Of a stretch of DNA of 64,000 nt, positions 33,306 to 44,470 are shown piece by piece (position 1 is the first letter of the stretch; each line of letters begins with the position of its first letter). The position numbers and the translations under genes were made by a program. The notes beneath the pieces were generated by a model that worked only from the letters and a program-made list of their open reading frames with translations, had not been told where the DNA came from and did not search any database. Origin of the DNA: Dichetophora obliterata (taxonomy: Eukaryota > Arthropoda > Insecta > Diptera > Sciomyzidae); NCBI GenBank assembly GCA_963920525.1, contig OY986436.1, positions 178,595,361-178,659,360 on the forward strand, read 5' to 3'.

Positions 33306-33979
33306 AAACAGATATATTTTTCTTAAGCTATTTGCATTAAGTATATAATTTTTTTATATTTAAAACATTAAAATAAATAAAAATCAGATTCGGCATAATT
33401 TCTTAATCAGTTATTATTATAATTAATTACTAAATTAAAAAAAAATGGTTAAAAGTGCAAAAATATAAATAAACAAAAAAACAAAAATTTAAAATTTAAT
33501 TGAATAATAGTTTTTACTCAAGTGGGTTGTATGGGAAGTGAACGTGTCCCTGTGTGGACTCCAAAAAAATTCAATACTGCTCATTCTTGGGTGTAAAGAA
33601 ATATCAGTACTAAGCTTCATCCAATTAGCTAAACTCCTTCTCCTGCTAATGTACCATGACTTGTTCAGGTGTAAGGTCTAAAAAGTGTCAGTTGAAAACT
33701 CATTTTAAAAACTTATTTAGATGTCAGCTTTTGTAGTGTAGTTTTTTTTTTGTCCTTTCTACCATCATATTTTTACAAAATCTCATAATTTAGGGAAAAT
33801 TGCAAAATTTTCTTACTTTGTTTCTTGGATGTATAGGAGAGAAAAAAAAGCCGAACTTAACAAATTTGTGTACTATATTTTCATTAACCCCTATGCCCAA
33901 TTTTATTTCGATATCTTTATTTATTTTAGAGTTATTAATTTAATACCGCTAAATTAGCCATTTCGTCCACTGTGCGACG

Positions 33980-34572
33980 TGTTAAATATATTTGAAGCGA
34001 ATTCATAACAATACTTTTTTTGTTGAAACATCGAAATAGGTACGTGTCATATAAATAAAACAGAAACTGCTTAATTTTTAATTGTTGTTGTTGTAAAACA
34101 CTCATATAATGTAAGTGCTCTTAAAACTTTCGAATTTTACAAACCTATATTTACGTAAGGTTATAAAATTTTGCATAAGTTTTGCTAATATACTGATAAC
34201 GTAAATAATTGAATTGCAGTATAGCAAATATTTGTTGCAAAATTAAACGTGCCGAATTTGCGAGTCAATGAGAAATTAGGTTTTTTCTAGATACATACGA
34301 GTTTCAAAATTCAGTCTTATTTGAAATCCGGAAAAGACAACATGACCAAAGCCAAATGACAAAAGCAAACCAACATTTTTCGTCACATTCTTCAAAAAAT
34401 TTGCGGAGATATTAATTCAAATAATATTAATTCTCAAATAAGTGATAAAGTCGCAAATTTCTGCAAAAATTCCAAACAAAGATTGTCGAAATGTTCCCGA
34501 AGCTTGAGTTCTTTCAGAGAAATAATGCATTGTGGTCAAATAGCAAAATGATGGTTAAAATAGAAAAACTAG
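33980..34572. other. AT-rich non-coding stretch
   Basis: Nothing recognised between the Transib element and a short acidic frame. Confidence 0.3.
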
Positions 34573-34779
34573 AACTATTTTCCAGCTTGCCTCAGAAATC
34601 GCATTCAGCAAAGAAACCGACTTCCTTTACCGCCTGAACAATCAGAAATGCTGAAACGTTATCCTGATGCAGAACATAAAATAGAGGAAGATGCATCTAA
34701 TAGTGAAGAAGATGAAGATGATGACGTTCATATTTATGAAGATTTTTTAGAGACAACGTGGACTTATATAATGAAATAG
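34573..34779 (+). CDS. Short acidic ORF fragment, unknown
   Basis: A frame open from 34573 (after TAG at 34570-34572) reads NYFPACLRNRIQQRNRLPLP, then PEQSEMLKRYPDAEHKIEED and a run of Ser/Glu/Asp (NSEEDEDDD), ending at TAG. It has 68 codons, a basic first half and an acidic second half, and a coding-like residue mix. It could be the tail exon of a host gene or a transposon protein. No start codon precedes it in frame except ATG 34648. I do not recognise it. Confidence 0.3.
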   Translation, partial: NYFPACLRNRIQQRNRLPLPPEQSEMLKRYPDAEHKIEEDASNSEEDEDDDVHIYEDFLETTWTYIMK

Positions 34780-34916
34780 ACAGTTGTGATGTATAATAGT
34801 TTTTTAAAGGGTTAATTTTCTTTTTATTTTACAAAATAATCATACAATGTCATTCATTGATTAATTATTTGGAAATACAAACCCATTTTGCTTAAAACTA
34901 TAATTTTTAAAACATT

Positions 34917-35085
34917 TATGGCGTTTTCGTTTCTCGAAATGTTGCTTTTTTTGCCCTCTTTCTGCTATCTTTTAGAATTCTGAATTTTTTCTATTTTTGA
35001 GGTCACTATATTTTTTCTCGAGAGGGTAGAATTTCAAAAAAGGGCAAAAAAATGTCTCATTTTATCGAGAAACGAAAACGCCATA
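34917..35085. mobile_element. MITE, GGCGTTTTCGTTTCTCG family, copy 2
   Basis: The core 34919-35083 begins TGGCGTTTTCGTTTCTCG and ends CGAGAAACGAAAACGCCA, flanked by TA on each side (34917-34918 and 35084-35085). The interior shares GCCCTCTTTCTGC and TTTCAAAAAAGGGCA with the copy at 3261-3474. At 165 bp it is the better-preserved member of the pair. Confidence 0.85.
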
Positions 35086-36738
35086 AGAAATATTTTGGTT
35101 TTATAAGGGTCAATGGCTTCTACAGGGTTATTTTTTAAATTTTTAATGAAGCAGACAATTCTTTACATTAACAAATAATTCTAAAATAATTTTGTGTTGT
35201 TAAAATATTCTTTTTCAACACTTAATAGTTTTGGCCAGCAAAACAGGTAATTTGACTTATAGTGTAATGGTTACGAATTTCATGCTATATTTTACATATA
35301 GGCATTACCACCAAAAGGACTGAAAAAAGTGTTACTGAACATTTTTTAAACCTCTAATAATAGAGAAAAAAATGTTAAAATTTATATTGTGAGAGCACTG
35401 TGAGCTGATTTCAATTGGAATTTTTAAAAAATGACTACTAACATGAAGAATGGCAACAAAAGTTAAAAAATGGTGCAAAACTTGAAAAATGTTAACGAAC
35501 TTTGGAATACTATAAGTATAACAAATATTTTTATAATACAAAGTTTAATTAAATTTTTTCAAGTTTTAGAATTTTGCGGTCATGAATTACACTTCATATG
35601 TTTTTCTAGTTCAATAAAAAAATATTATAAAAAATTTTAATTCTTTGAAGGGAAAAAAATCTGTGTCGTAACTTATGTTTCGTGACGTGATACATTATGG
35701 CTTGTGTAAAAATAATTTAAAACGATTTTTCAACGAAACAGTTATCAATATGCAGCAGCATTATTCCAGATAATATTAAAGCAACTTTGATAAAAAAACT
35801 CGTGCACACTTGGTATATTTTTCGTTTATATTGTTGCAGACAAAAACAACTTCTATTTTTGGTATCGTAACGCGTCCTTTTTTTTTTGTTATATCTTTGG
35901 ACAATACTTTCGATCGCTTTTACATTTTACACTAAACATAGTACTACTAGAGTACTAACCAAAAATCAAAACAAAGCGAAAAGTTTAAATTTATCTTTGC
36001 TATTTTTAATTTTTAACAAAAATAAAAAGCGTACGAACGTTACGTGCGCGACAATGGAAATGCCCATATTGCTTTCAAATGATTTTAAATAAAAATCCTA
36101 ATTATTAGGTATCTTTCCAGCGACCAAAAAAAAAAGTTGTCCAACTGCTGCTGTGATTGCGGCTTAAACAGTTGCTGAATTGGAATGGTTTTAATGCCAC
36201 TTGGAGATGTTTTGAAGTAAAATGCAACTACGAAAACATGTGTCTGGCAATAATGTATATAAAACTACTGAGGTAATTACCTATTCGCATACACCAGGCA
36301 ACGCCGTAGATAGGTATTTCACATTTGCTTTTTTTTCATTTCCATAGGAGTTTTTTAAGGCCTAAGTTCTTTCCAAATTTCTTAACTGATTTCAACAGTC
36401 GAAGAGAAAAGAGTTAATGAAATTTTATTTATTTTAATTCCAAACATGCAAGATTCATTCAATAGCTCGGTTTTTAGCGGGACGACAAGTATTTATTTAA
36501 GTAAAGCAACGAAAACAGATATATTAAAAAGATCAACATGTTTACACATAGCTGTAGAAACGAAGCCAATTGTGTAGAGCGCGAAGCGAATTTGTTGAGA
36601 ATAACTTAATCGTTCACAGAAATATCCTTATGAGTATTTAATAGCGCTAAAGCAGCAAGACGTTTCGTTCCAGTAGCATTTCGAAGCCGTACTACAAGAC
36701 AAAGTAACAATTATTTCAAGAGTTTTTTTAAATTCTAT
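35086..36738. other. AT-rich non-coding stretch
   Basis: No genes or defined repeats were recognised. The small frame at 35886-36092 (plus) shows no domain. Near 36720 the SINE begins. Confidence 0.35.
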
Positions 36739-37095
36739 GTCGGCCTTTGTAGTCTAGTGGAGATTCGAATCCGGGCTCGGGTATGGTTCCTTTCACTTTC
36801 TTTGTTCTTTCCTACATTTAAGAATTATGGAAAACCAAAAATTCACAAATGAATTGTGGAAAATGTGGAATTAAAGTACAGGAACACAACTAAGGACAGG
36901 AAATGCTTGCCGAGGTTAAGGCATAACATTGGCCTCGGTTAAAAGCAGTTCAAATTGTCTTTCACGGTTGTTTCGCCTAATCAATTATTTAAGTATGGTT
37001 CCAATCAATTCCTCTAAATAAATTATCCCTTTCTTTTCAGGTCAAAGACCAAACCTTGTTTGTATAAGGCGCATGCCTTGGTTCTTTGATCTTTT
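36739..37095 (+). repeat. tRNA-derived SINE with a deleted anticodon arm
   Basis: TGTAGTCTAGTGGAG (box A region) is followed almost directly by ATTCGAATCCGGGCTCGG (box B region), so the anticodon arm present in the copy at 59.2 kb is missing. The body (GGTTCCTTTCACTTTC, TTTAAGAATTATGG, GGAAATGCTTGCCGAGGTTA, CCTTGTTTGTATAAGGCGCA, TTGGTTCTTTGATC) matches the copy at 7.4 kb almost throughout. Confidence 0.8.
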
Positions 37096-37146
37096 TTTAA
37101 GGAAGCATCCATTTTTGACAGCTACATTTGTCGCCGCAAAATAGTT

Positions 37147-37416
37147 TAACAGCCCTATTCTGGCAAATTAACAAATTGTTAACCAGTATTTTGAATATTT
37201 CTATATGTTTGTTGTTTTCAATACAAAATTTAAAGCTCAAAAAACAAAATTTGTTAATGAAATTGTCAATAACTGAAAAGCAGTTGACAATTTTTATCAA
37301 AATTTTTTATTTTTGAGCTTCAAATTTTGTTTTGAAATAAAAAAATTACAACAAACACATAGAAATATTCAAAATACTGGTTAACAATTTGTTAATTTGC
37401 CAGAATAGGGCTGTAA
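37147..37416. mobile_element. MITE with about 65-bp terminal inverted repeats and TAA duplication
   Basis: The core 37150-37413 begins CAGCCCTATTCTGGCAAATT and ends AATTTGCCAGAATAGGGCTG. The mirror continues through AACAAATTGTTAACCAGTAT and AATATTTCTAT. TAA lies on both sides (37147-37149 and 37414-37416), pointing to a Harbinger-type 3-bp target. The open frames on it (37097-37316) are mirror shadows. Confidence 0.85.
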
Positions 37417-38733
37417 GTTTCGGAAGTCGAAATTTCATTTGATTAACAAACTGATATACGAAAGGAATGAAAAGCTTAATTCGATAAAATTCTCTGCTAT
37501 TTCTGCCGTTGAATTGCATCTTGATAAACGAGGTTTACTTATTTGCATTCCAAGTTAAGAAAAGTTAATTTCTCTATTTTATTTAATATATATTTAAATG
37601 CTTCTTTATCGATCTTCCAAAAATTTTCCAAGGTTTCGACTACAAGATTTATATGTTTGCAGCATTCTATTAGATCTTTATCAATATTTTGCAACTATAT
37701 TGTCAGATTTGACGTAAATGAAAATATTATATATATATATATAAAATGCACCGCAAGAATTTGAGATGAAAAGTGACTGTAAGCACTTAACGATAGTCAC
37801 AGACAGCTCAAAAAACCGACGAGCAACCGACAAATCTTACAATAAAATGCATTTTTACGTAAAGTAAAGGGAGGGGTAAGAGTTTTGCATTTTTGAAAAT
37901 TTTTTATAGGCAAATATCTGAAGATTATTGTCCCAAAATTTAAAGTCAATCAGAGCAAAACTCTCGAAGTTGTTGTATAATTAGTCCCCTCTCCTCTATA
38001 CACTGAACACTATAGTTCAGATAGCAAACATATTAAACTAGTTTTTCCCAAAACCACTTTTTAAAAGTCCGTGTTCAGTGTCATTTAAAAACAACATTTG
38101 CTTAAGCTGGATAAACTGATCACCTTCAGCATGTTTTGCAAGTTTTTTTTTATATGAAGTTTTTGCTCAGATAGAAAACTTGCTGCACGCTCTCAACTTG
38201 GTTAACATTATTTTAAATCACACAAAAACCTGCTGATAGCAGCTTTATTCATTTCAAACTTGGTATACACTTTCGACAAATAAAATACCTCCCCCAACAA
38301 TAAGTCTTAGAATTTTTTTTAAGATTTAGGGGGTTTTCCACTTTCAAAAAGACGGAATTTTTCGTGAAAAATAGCAATTTTCACTTCAAATGACCACCAA
38401 AAATTTAAAAATTAAATTAATAATTGATGATACTTCGACTAAATTTTAATGTTCTTTAATTTCAGATAATTTTCAGCTGAGATACAGTGATCACCGCAAA
38501 TCGTATTTTTCCAAAGACGTTCTTGGAAAAGTTTTGTCACCGGATTGTTTTCAGATTTTTTTTTTCATAAAAAATTTACATAATGTCATTAAACTCATAC
38601 CTTATAATATACAAAAGGTTTCAATAAATTTTCTGTATCCATATTTTTAAAAACAATTCGTAAAGAAAATGCTTTTTTACGCTTAATCCCTTACTCCTTC
38701 CTTAATAACTTAATAAACTAGGTAGCAACGTTT
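37417..38733. other. AT-rich non-coding stretch
   Basis: A TATATATATA run lies at about 37729-37742. A word with CACTGAACAC near 38002 and GTGTTCAGTG near 38071 forms a loose dyad. No genes were recognised. Confidence 0.35.
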
Positions 38734-39963
38734 AGGGTGTTTTTTATGGAGTGATACGAGTTCAAATCATAATAAAATATAGTGATATATTTTTAATATC
38801 AATAAAATGAGCTTTATTAGATAGAAAATTTTATGACATTAATGTTTAAATATGATTTTGGCCATGTGGTCTCCACGGCTGGCGCGTACAAGGCGCACTC
38901 TACAACACCAATTTTCAAAAACTTTTCGCAGCATTTGCTGCCGTATATCGCCGACGTAGACAAGTGACTTTACATAACCCCAAAGAAAATAATCCAATGG
39001 GGTTAAATCACATGATCTTGGGGGCCAATTAATTGGGCCATTTCGTGAAATTATTTTTTCGTCAAAAGTTTCCTTGAGTAAATCAATTGTAGCGCCTGCT
39101 GTGTGGCATGTGGCTCCGTCCTGTTGGAACCACATATCAGCAAGATTCATGCCAGCTTCGAATCATGTTCCTATACCGTTTATTATTGACAGTAACATTC
39201 GGACCATCATTGTTTTTGAAGACATATGGGTCAATGAATCCGCCAGCCCATAAAGTGCACCAAACAGTAATTTTCTGTGGATGTAATGGTGTTTCGACAA
39301 AAGCTTGTGGATTCTCCTCACTCCAAATATGACAATTCTGTTTATTTACGTACCCATTCAACCAAAAATGGGCTTCATCAGAAAATAAAATTTTCCATGT
39401 AAATCCAAAATTAATATCAATTTGTGCTTTAGCCCATTCGCCGAATTGGCGGCGCATACGATGATCGTTTGGGTTTAATTCTTGCACAAGTTGAATCTTG
39501 AAAAGTTTTAAGCCAAGATCTTTTCGTAAAATCTTCCATAAAGTGGAACGACACAACCCCAGTTGCTGAGAACGGCAACGAATTGATTAATTAGGATCAT
39601 CTTCAATCCTTTTCTGTACAGCGGCTACAGATTCTTCAGTGCGTACTGTTCGGCGTCTCACGAGATGCACATTATTAGTAACAGTAAATATGATCTGAAA
39701 ACGATCTATTGTTCTTCGAATTAGCAGCTCTGAAGGACGATTATGTATGCTATAAAATGGATGAAGTGCACGATAAGTTTGACGAACAGAACCATTATTT
39801 TGATTAATATTTCCACAATTTACACGTGTTGCTCTGATGTAAGTCGATCCATAATGCAATGTCAAAGCAAATTAAGCAAAAAAAAACTATCAGCTGTTAA
39901 ATAGGTGGTCAAATAAAGCAATGATGCCAACTCAAAGTTGTATCACTCTATAAAAAACACCCT
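38734..39963 (-). mobile_element. Tc1/mariner-superfamily element, 1.2 kb
   Basis: Left end AGGGTGTTTTTTATGGAGTG and right end CACTCTATAAAAAACACCCT form a terminal inverted repeat of about 24 bp with one or two mismatches. TA follows on the right (39964-39965); the left flank is TT, perhaps a mutated TA. The single gene inside runs leftward and is broken. Confidence 0.8.
38839..39865 (-). pseudogene. Tc1/mariner-type transposase pseudogene
   Basis: The minus strand starts MTLHYGSTYIRATRV with a helix-turn-helix-like N-terminus, reads to ...QKRIEDDPN, meets an in-frame TAA (39584-39586), and goes on SIRCRSQQLG-LCRSTLWKILRKDLGLK. Catalytic blocks follow: ILFSDEAHFWLNGYVNKQN (first Asp), and after a frameshift near 39140, MWFQQDGATCHTA (second Asp) and PPRSCDLTPLDYFLWGYVKS (third Asp, 36 residues between Asp 2 and Asp 3 by count). 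A short C-terminus, IIFKH, follows an apparent internal deletion. WSEENP and HPQKITVWC are further family blocks. Defects: one stop, one frameshift and a C-terminal deletion. It is a widespread arthropod lineage of the IS630/Tc1/mariner group. Confidence 0.88.
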
Positions 39964-39965
39964 TA

Positions 39966-40902
39966 TATTTATCTTAATATCCAACCGAACTACTCATACA
40001 ATTTTGTCTTTATCTTCATGTTTTGCAAAATTAAATAATTTGGAATATCTGTGTTTTTATTCAATATCTAAAAATATTCTGGATTACTAAGGGTTTGAAC
40101 CCCCTTAACTCCCCTTATCTACGGCGTTAATACCAGGGTATTTAAAGGACAAAAATAGCGTCCCTAATCCTATTGTCGTTATTCACAATGACGACAAGAC
40201 CGGACAATAAAAAGGGTACAGTCGCTCAGGTAACGAACTTTTCTGACCCATGAAAAGCTACTCTTTAAAAGGATGTAGCTCAAAAATTATTCAAGATAAC
40301 CACTTATTATTAAAATTTTAGTATTTTATTCTTAGAAAATACAACAATTTTTGAGAATTTTGTGCAAAAATCATCGAAAAGAAGGGATAATATGAGTGGA
40401 TTGGGGGTTTTAGACATAACATGTTATTTTATACTTGTGTACTTGTGGCAAATAACCGTAAAACGTCACATACAAACTTTCAGAACAAATACAAAAAGTC
40501 TCAGATGTGATAGACCAGCGATGCCCACGAAAATAATTTGAAGAGTGCAAAAAATACAACAACAAAAAGCAACAAAATCAAAAAAATTTTTAAATCTTGA
40601 TGCAATGACGAATTACCAATAACACTTGTGCTGGTAGAGTCCGCGACAGCGAACTTATGTATATGTACACTAGAGCACCCATGAAATATATGGAATGTGC
40701 AAAAGTGTTATTTTCTTCGCTCCCCGCGCATTTTTGTAGAGAACTAGACTACAAAATAAGATCTGCAAAAAAAATAGGGTGAGCGTAGTGGTAAATGCCA
40801 GTCGCATTTGACTTAAAGCCTCAAAAACACACTCTAAAAAAGTTCAAAATTGTTTTGATCTGTAACTCTTTTAAAAAGTGTTTAAAGTAGTTCGTGATTG
40901 AA
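39966..40902. other. Non-coding stretch
   Basis: No coding region or repeat terminus recognised. Confidence 0.3.
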
Positions 40903-41062
40903 CTTTAAATTTAAGAATAACCTAGCCAATAATAACATGTATTAACTTTTGACCAACTTGTATTATTTGTTGTAAAAATAACGTTTAAAGACAAAATTTT
41001 TGACATTTTTTGAGCACCTTTTTTGCAAAAAAGGTTGCCATTATGGTTTTCGTACGGATAAA
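40903..41062 (+). repeat. Direct repeat, left copy (about 155 bp)
   Basis: From AATTTAAGAATAACCTAGCC to TTATGGTTTTCGTACGGAT, repeated about 1.38 kb further on at 42281-42437 with roughly 93% identity by eye. It includes GACAAAATTTTTGA and TTTTTTGCAAAAAAGG. It could be a pair of short terminal repeats or a segmental duplication; no TG...CA ends or reverse transcriptase were seen between the copies. Confidence 0.7.
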
Positions 41063-42280
41063 ATGATGTGCTTTATTTCATAATAGAGATAATTAAGTAA
41101 ACTTCAAATGAAATTTTTTTTATAATAAATATTTACTTTTAGTGCCGATAACGCGGTTCAAAGTAAGATTAAAAAAAAAATAATTAAAAACATTAATACA
41201 AAAAATTATATAATTCAGTTATAGTTAATAATATAATTCAAGCAGAAATAATATTTATTATGTTTTAAGTTAAGTCATTGGTTACACATTTAAGAACAAA
41301 GAACATTAAACAAATATCTTAAAGTTTATTTTTTATTTTAACGCCTGGAATTTTGTTTTGGGTAATTTTTATCAATACATTGTAAAAATATTGTCTTAGA
41401 AAAATTGTTGGATGGCAAATTTTTATAATATTTCTCCATTGCATGCAGGATAAACTCTTTATTATTTTAATCTTTTATTTTCTATGAAAATATAGGCAAA
41501 CTCCCAGTTTTCCGCAAATTAATTTTGATGCAATAAAAAAGTACTCAACTGCAAATATTCAATAACTTTTTCTCAATGTTTATTCGCAACATAAAGAAAA
41601 CGACGCACGCTGTTAACGTCTACAATGCGAATGCCAACAGTACAAAACAGCCACGATCAATGGCATGGTATAAGTATTTGACAAGGTAGCCGTGACAGTT
41701 TTTTGGCGATTGGTAGTTGTCAAAAACAGCTAAGAAGCTGTAGTTTGCTTCTGTTGACTAGCTATGTGCTTATTTTAACTTTTCTTTGAATCATTAAATT
41801 TATTCGCGAAGTTTATTGAAATGTTTTTAGTTTGCTGCGGTTGACTTGCTTTCTTTAAGTCGTCACTTATTTGTTTCACTTTTCTTTGAATAATTGCATG
41901 AACAGCTAATTTTAACAACTGCCCATCGCCGCTCGTGAGAAAAAAGCCAGTCTAAGTTACTACCTTGTCAGTAATTGTGCCATGATCAATGGTGCCAAAG
42001 AACAAAAACAACAACATGCAAACGCAGAACATCTATCGATGATTCGAAAGAGCAAAAACAATAATATTAAGAAGCGAGGCTGAAATTGCAAACTGAATTC
42101 GGCGAACTACAACAAACATGAAAATATTGAAATTGTTGTAAAAGAGTTGAAAGAGTGGAAAGGGCTAGGCGCTGGGCATCGTTGTGCTAGACTATAACTT
42201 TTATCAACGAAAATGGTCTTTGCAATGTCATATTTTAGAAATATACGCAGAACCATTAAACCATAGTTTGGAATTGGGAC
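41063..42280. other. Sequence between direct repeats, with inverted motifs
   Basis: Contains ATCAATGGCATGG...TGACAAGGTAG (about 41657-41690) mirrored by CTACCTTGTCA...CCATGATCAATGG (about 41960-41995), perhaps a MITE of about 340 bp. At 42105-42170, AACTACAACAAACATG through GGCGCTGGG resembles 63805-63870. No coding region was recognised. Confidence 0.4.
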
Positions 42281-42437
42281 TATAAATTTAAGAATAACCT
42301 AGCCAATAATAACATGTATGAACTTTTGACCAACTTGTTTTATTTGTGGTAAAATTAACGTTTAAAGACAAAATTTTTGAAATTTTTTGAGCACCTTTTT
42401 TGCAAAAAAGGTTGTCATTATGGTTTTCGTACGGATC
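42281..42437 (+). repeat. Direct repeat, right copy (about 155 bp)
   Basis: Second copy of the 40903-41062 unit in the same orientation; the match ends at GTACGGAT, after which the flanks diverge. Confidence 0.7.
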
Positions 42438-43979
42438 CAATAAAGAACCAAGACCATGTTGCATTAAAAAAGTCTGAAATTTCTGGGCTGTGTTATTATT
42501 GTGGTACTATTTAACATTTTGCCATTTTTTTTTAGAATTTATGTACTCTGGCTTCTATTCGGAATGTAAAGATTTGTTTTTTGCTTTTTTACCAAAGCTT
42601 ATGAGTGTTTTGACATCCAAATGCAGCTCCATTGTGTTTTATTCCAAATATTGTTGTGCTAAATTTTCTTGAAAAATACTTTTATCCAAGTTGTGACTAC
42701 AGTGGATGCATTTATGTGGCCCAAAAATATTAATGAAAACAAGTTAATCTTCTTTGGGTTTTCGCTGAATGCGGCAAATAAAGATTATTTTATTTTTTAA
42801 CAACACCAAGCATCTGGTTCTAAAGATTAGCAATAACCTTACACAATTTATCGATTTGCAGTTTAGAATATACAAAGAGAAAAAAAAATCAATTTCTTGT
42901 TGCAGTTATTTAAGTTTCTTTATGAGTTCATAAGAATCGCTAAATTGTCACTTTCTGTCGGCGTCGTAAAGTTATTGTTTGCAATAAAACAAAATATAAA
43001 AGTTTTCCGCTTAAAAAAACAGTTTATAGCTATGACAGCTGTTTTGGTAGCGGTTAAAAAAAAAAACCATAAAATCGATTATTAAGCTTAACAAATGTTG
43101 TGTTAAATTTTACAATTGACTATATTTTAACTGTTAACAAACCTTTTGTGTTGTCATACTTGCATGAATGGAAAATTTAGAGAAAATATATTGAAAAACC
43201 TGGATTAAAATAAATGGCCAAATTAAATACATAATTATCCATAATTTATATAGTTCTGGCGTACCCATTCCTAGCGTTGCACAATGGATCGAATCCATAG
43301 AAAAGGGCGGAATTAGGGAAAAAATATAAATGTTAGAAATGCGTATTGAAATACAACTTATGCGTTTAATAATTGTCCAAACTATATATTTCCACTTGAA
43401 TAATTTTTAAATTTTGTTAAAGGAATTATCAGCATGTGTTTTAAATCAAGGTTATTTTGCAAACAAAAGGGAGTAAAAAAATGACGCATGAATGTTTGAA
43501 CTAAAAAATCAATTAACTGAATGTTAATATAAAATTGTATACTTTTGTGTTATGGCTCTTATATTAAAATTTCGATATATTATTAAAGGTGAACTTTTAA
43601 GGATGTTTAAAAACAACAAAAAATAAAACTCAAAGAATAATTTTGAGTTCTTTAAAGCGATTTTCACATAAAGTTTTAAAAATTTTTTACAAACATTCAT
43701 ACAAAACTAGTAATATACATATTTGGGAGATTTTCCTCTTTTTCAATCATTAGCTTTCATCCGCCTATTTCTGCTCATTTAGCGGAAATTTGGCTCTAAT
43801 TTTGTTTTTTCCAATAATTCTACAAAGATAAAATTATTAATATAAGCAGTATTAAAGAGTTTCAATCCTGAGAAAAACAATCAGGTATGAATTATTTGGA
43901 TGCCTTATATTAAAATCTTTTTAAAGACATAGAAATCATAAAAATTGGTTCATTGGTTTCCAATTGTTAATCGAAACAC
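42438..43979. other. AT-rich non-coding stretch
   Basis: Short frames at 42490-42672 and 42897-43085 have no recognisable domain. Nothing else was seen. Confidence 0.35.
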
Positions 43980-44470
43980 TTTTACAGCGGTGAACAAGCT
44001 CTTGACAAGTAACGCTATTCACCCTGAAGCGCTTATGGGCTTACATGAAATTTATAGGGATGAGTTAGGCATTTAATCGGATGTTGATAAGCAAGGATCT
44101 GGGACCACAAACACTAAAAACATTGCCAGAAATTTTTCTCTGGTCCCGAAAAGTTGATTGCTCATTACTGAGAATATTTTCTATTATACCACAAACTCTT
44201 GCTTCTGGTGAAGAAATGTGCCAGCTTATGAAACCTATGCTAAGAAATCTGCACTGTATGTGTATTTATTTGGATGGTAGTACATGCCAGCTTCGATCCA
44301 TAAAATTATACTGCATGGATTAGAAATAATAAATTACGCAATTCTTTCATTTAGTAAGCAGTCTGAAGAAGCAAGTGAGCAGGAGAGTAAAACAAAATAA
44401 GTCGAGAAGCGTGCAACAAAGATGTTATAAAATATCTTCTAATAATATCAGAACCTTTTATAACCTCATT
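43980..44470 (+). pseudogene. Second, decayed Transib transposase fragment
   Basis: Pieces match the C-terminal half of the Transib transposase at 32.0-33.3 kb in the same order. KQGSGTTNTKNIARNF corresponds to PKLGSGNTNNGNTSRKF. MPASIHKIILHGLEIINYAI corresponds to MPSSVHKILIHGAEIIDNVS. KQSEEASEQESKTK corresponds to the SEEAQESRNK catalytic block. The frame changes several times and stops are frequent. No CACAGTG ends were found around it. Sequence divergence suggests a different Transib family or an old copy. Confidence 0.7.

Larger units (their letters stand above)
30365..33979 (+). mobile_element. Transib element (RAG1-related), 3.6 kb
   Basis: The core 30370-33974 begins CACAGTGG and ends CCACTGTG, the Transib terminus that matches the heptamer of V(D)J recombination signals. 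The flanks are CGGCG (30365-30369) and CGACG (33975-33979), 5-bp near-duplicates of the CGNCG type known for Transib. The inverted repeat beyond the first eight bases is weak. It holds a rightward Transib transposase remnant, and two MITEs are inserted in it (30459-30581 and 31427-31922). The agreement of termini, target site and protein makes the call strong. Confidence 0.9.

Noticed and set aside
40903..42437. LTR retrotransposon
   Set aside because: No TG...CA ends, no primer-binding site, no reverse transcriptase and no target duplication could be recognised.
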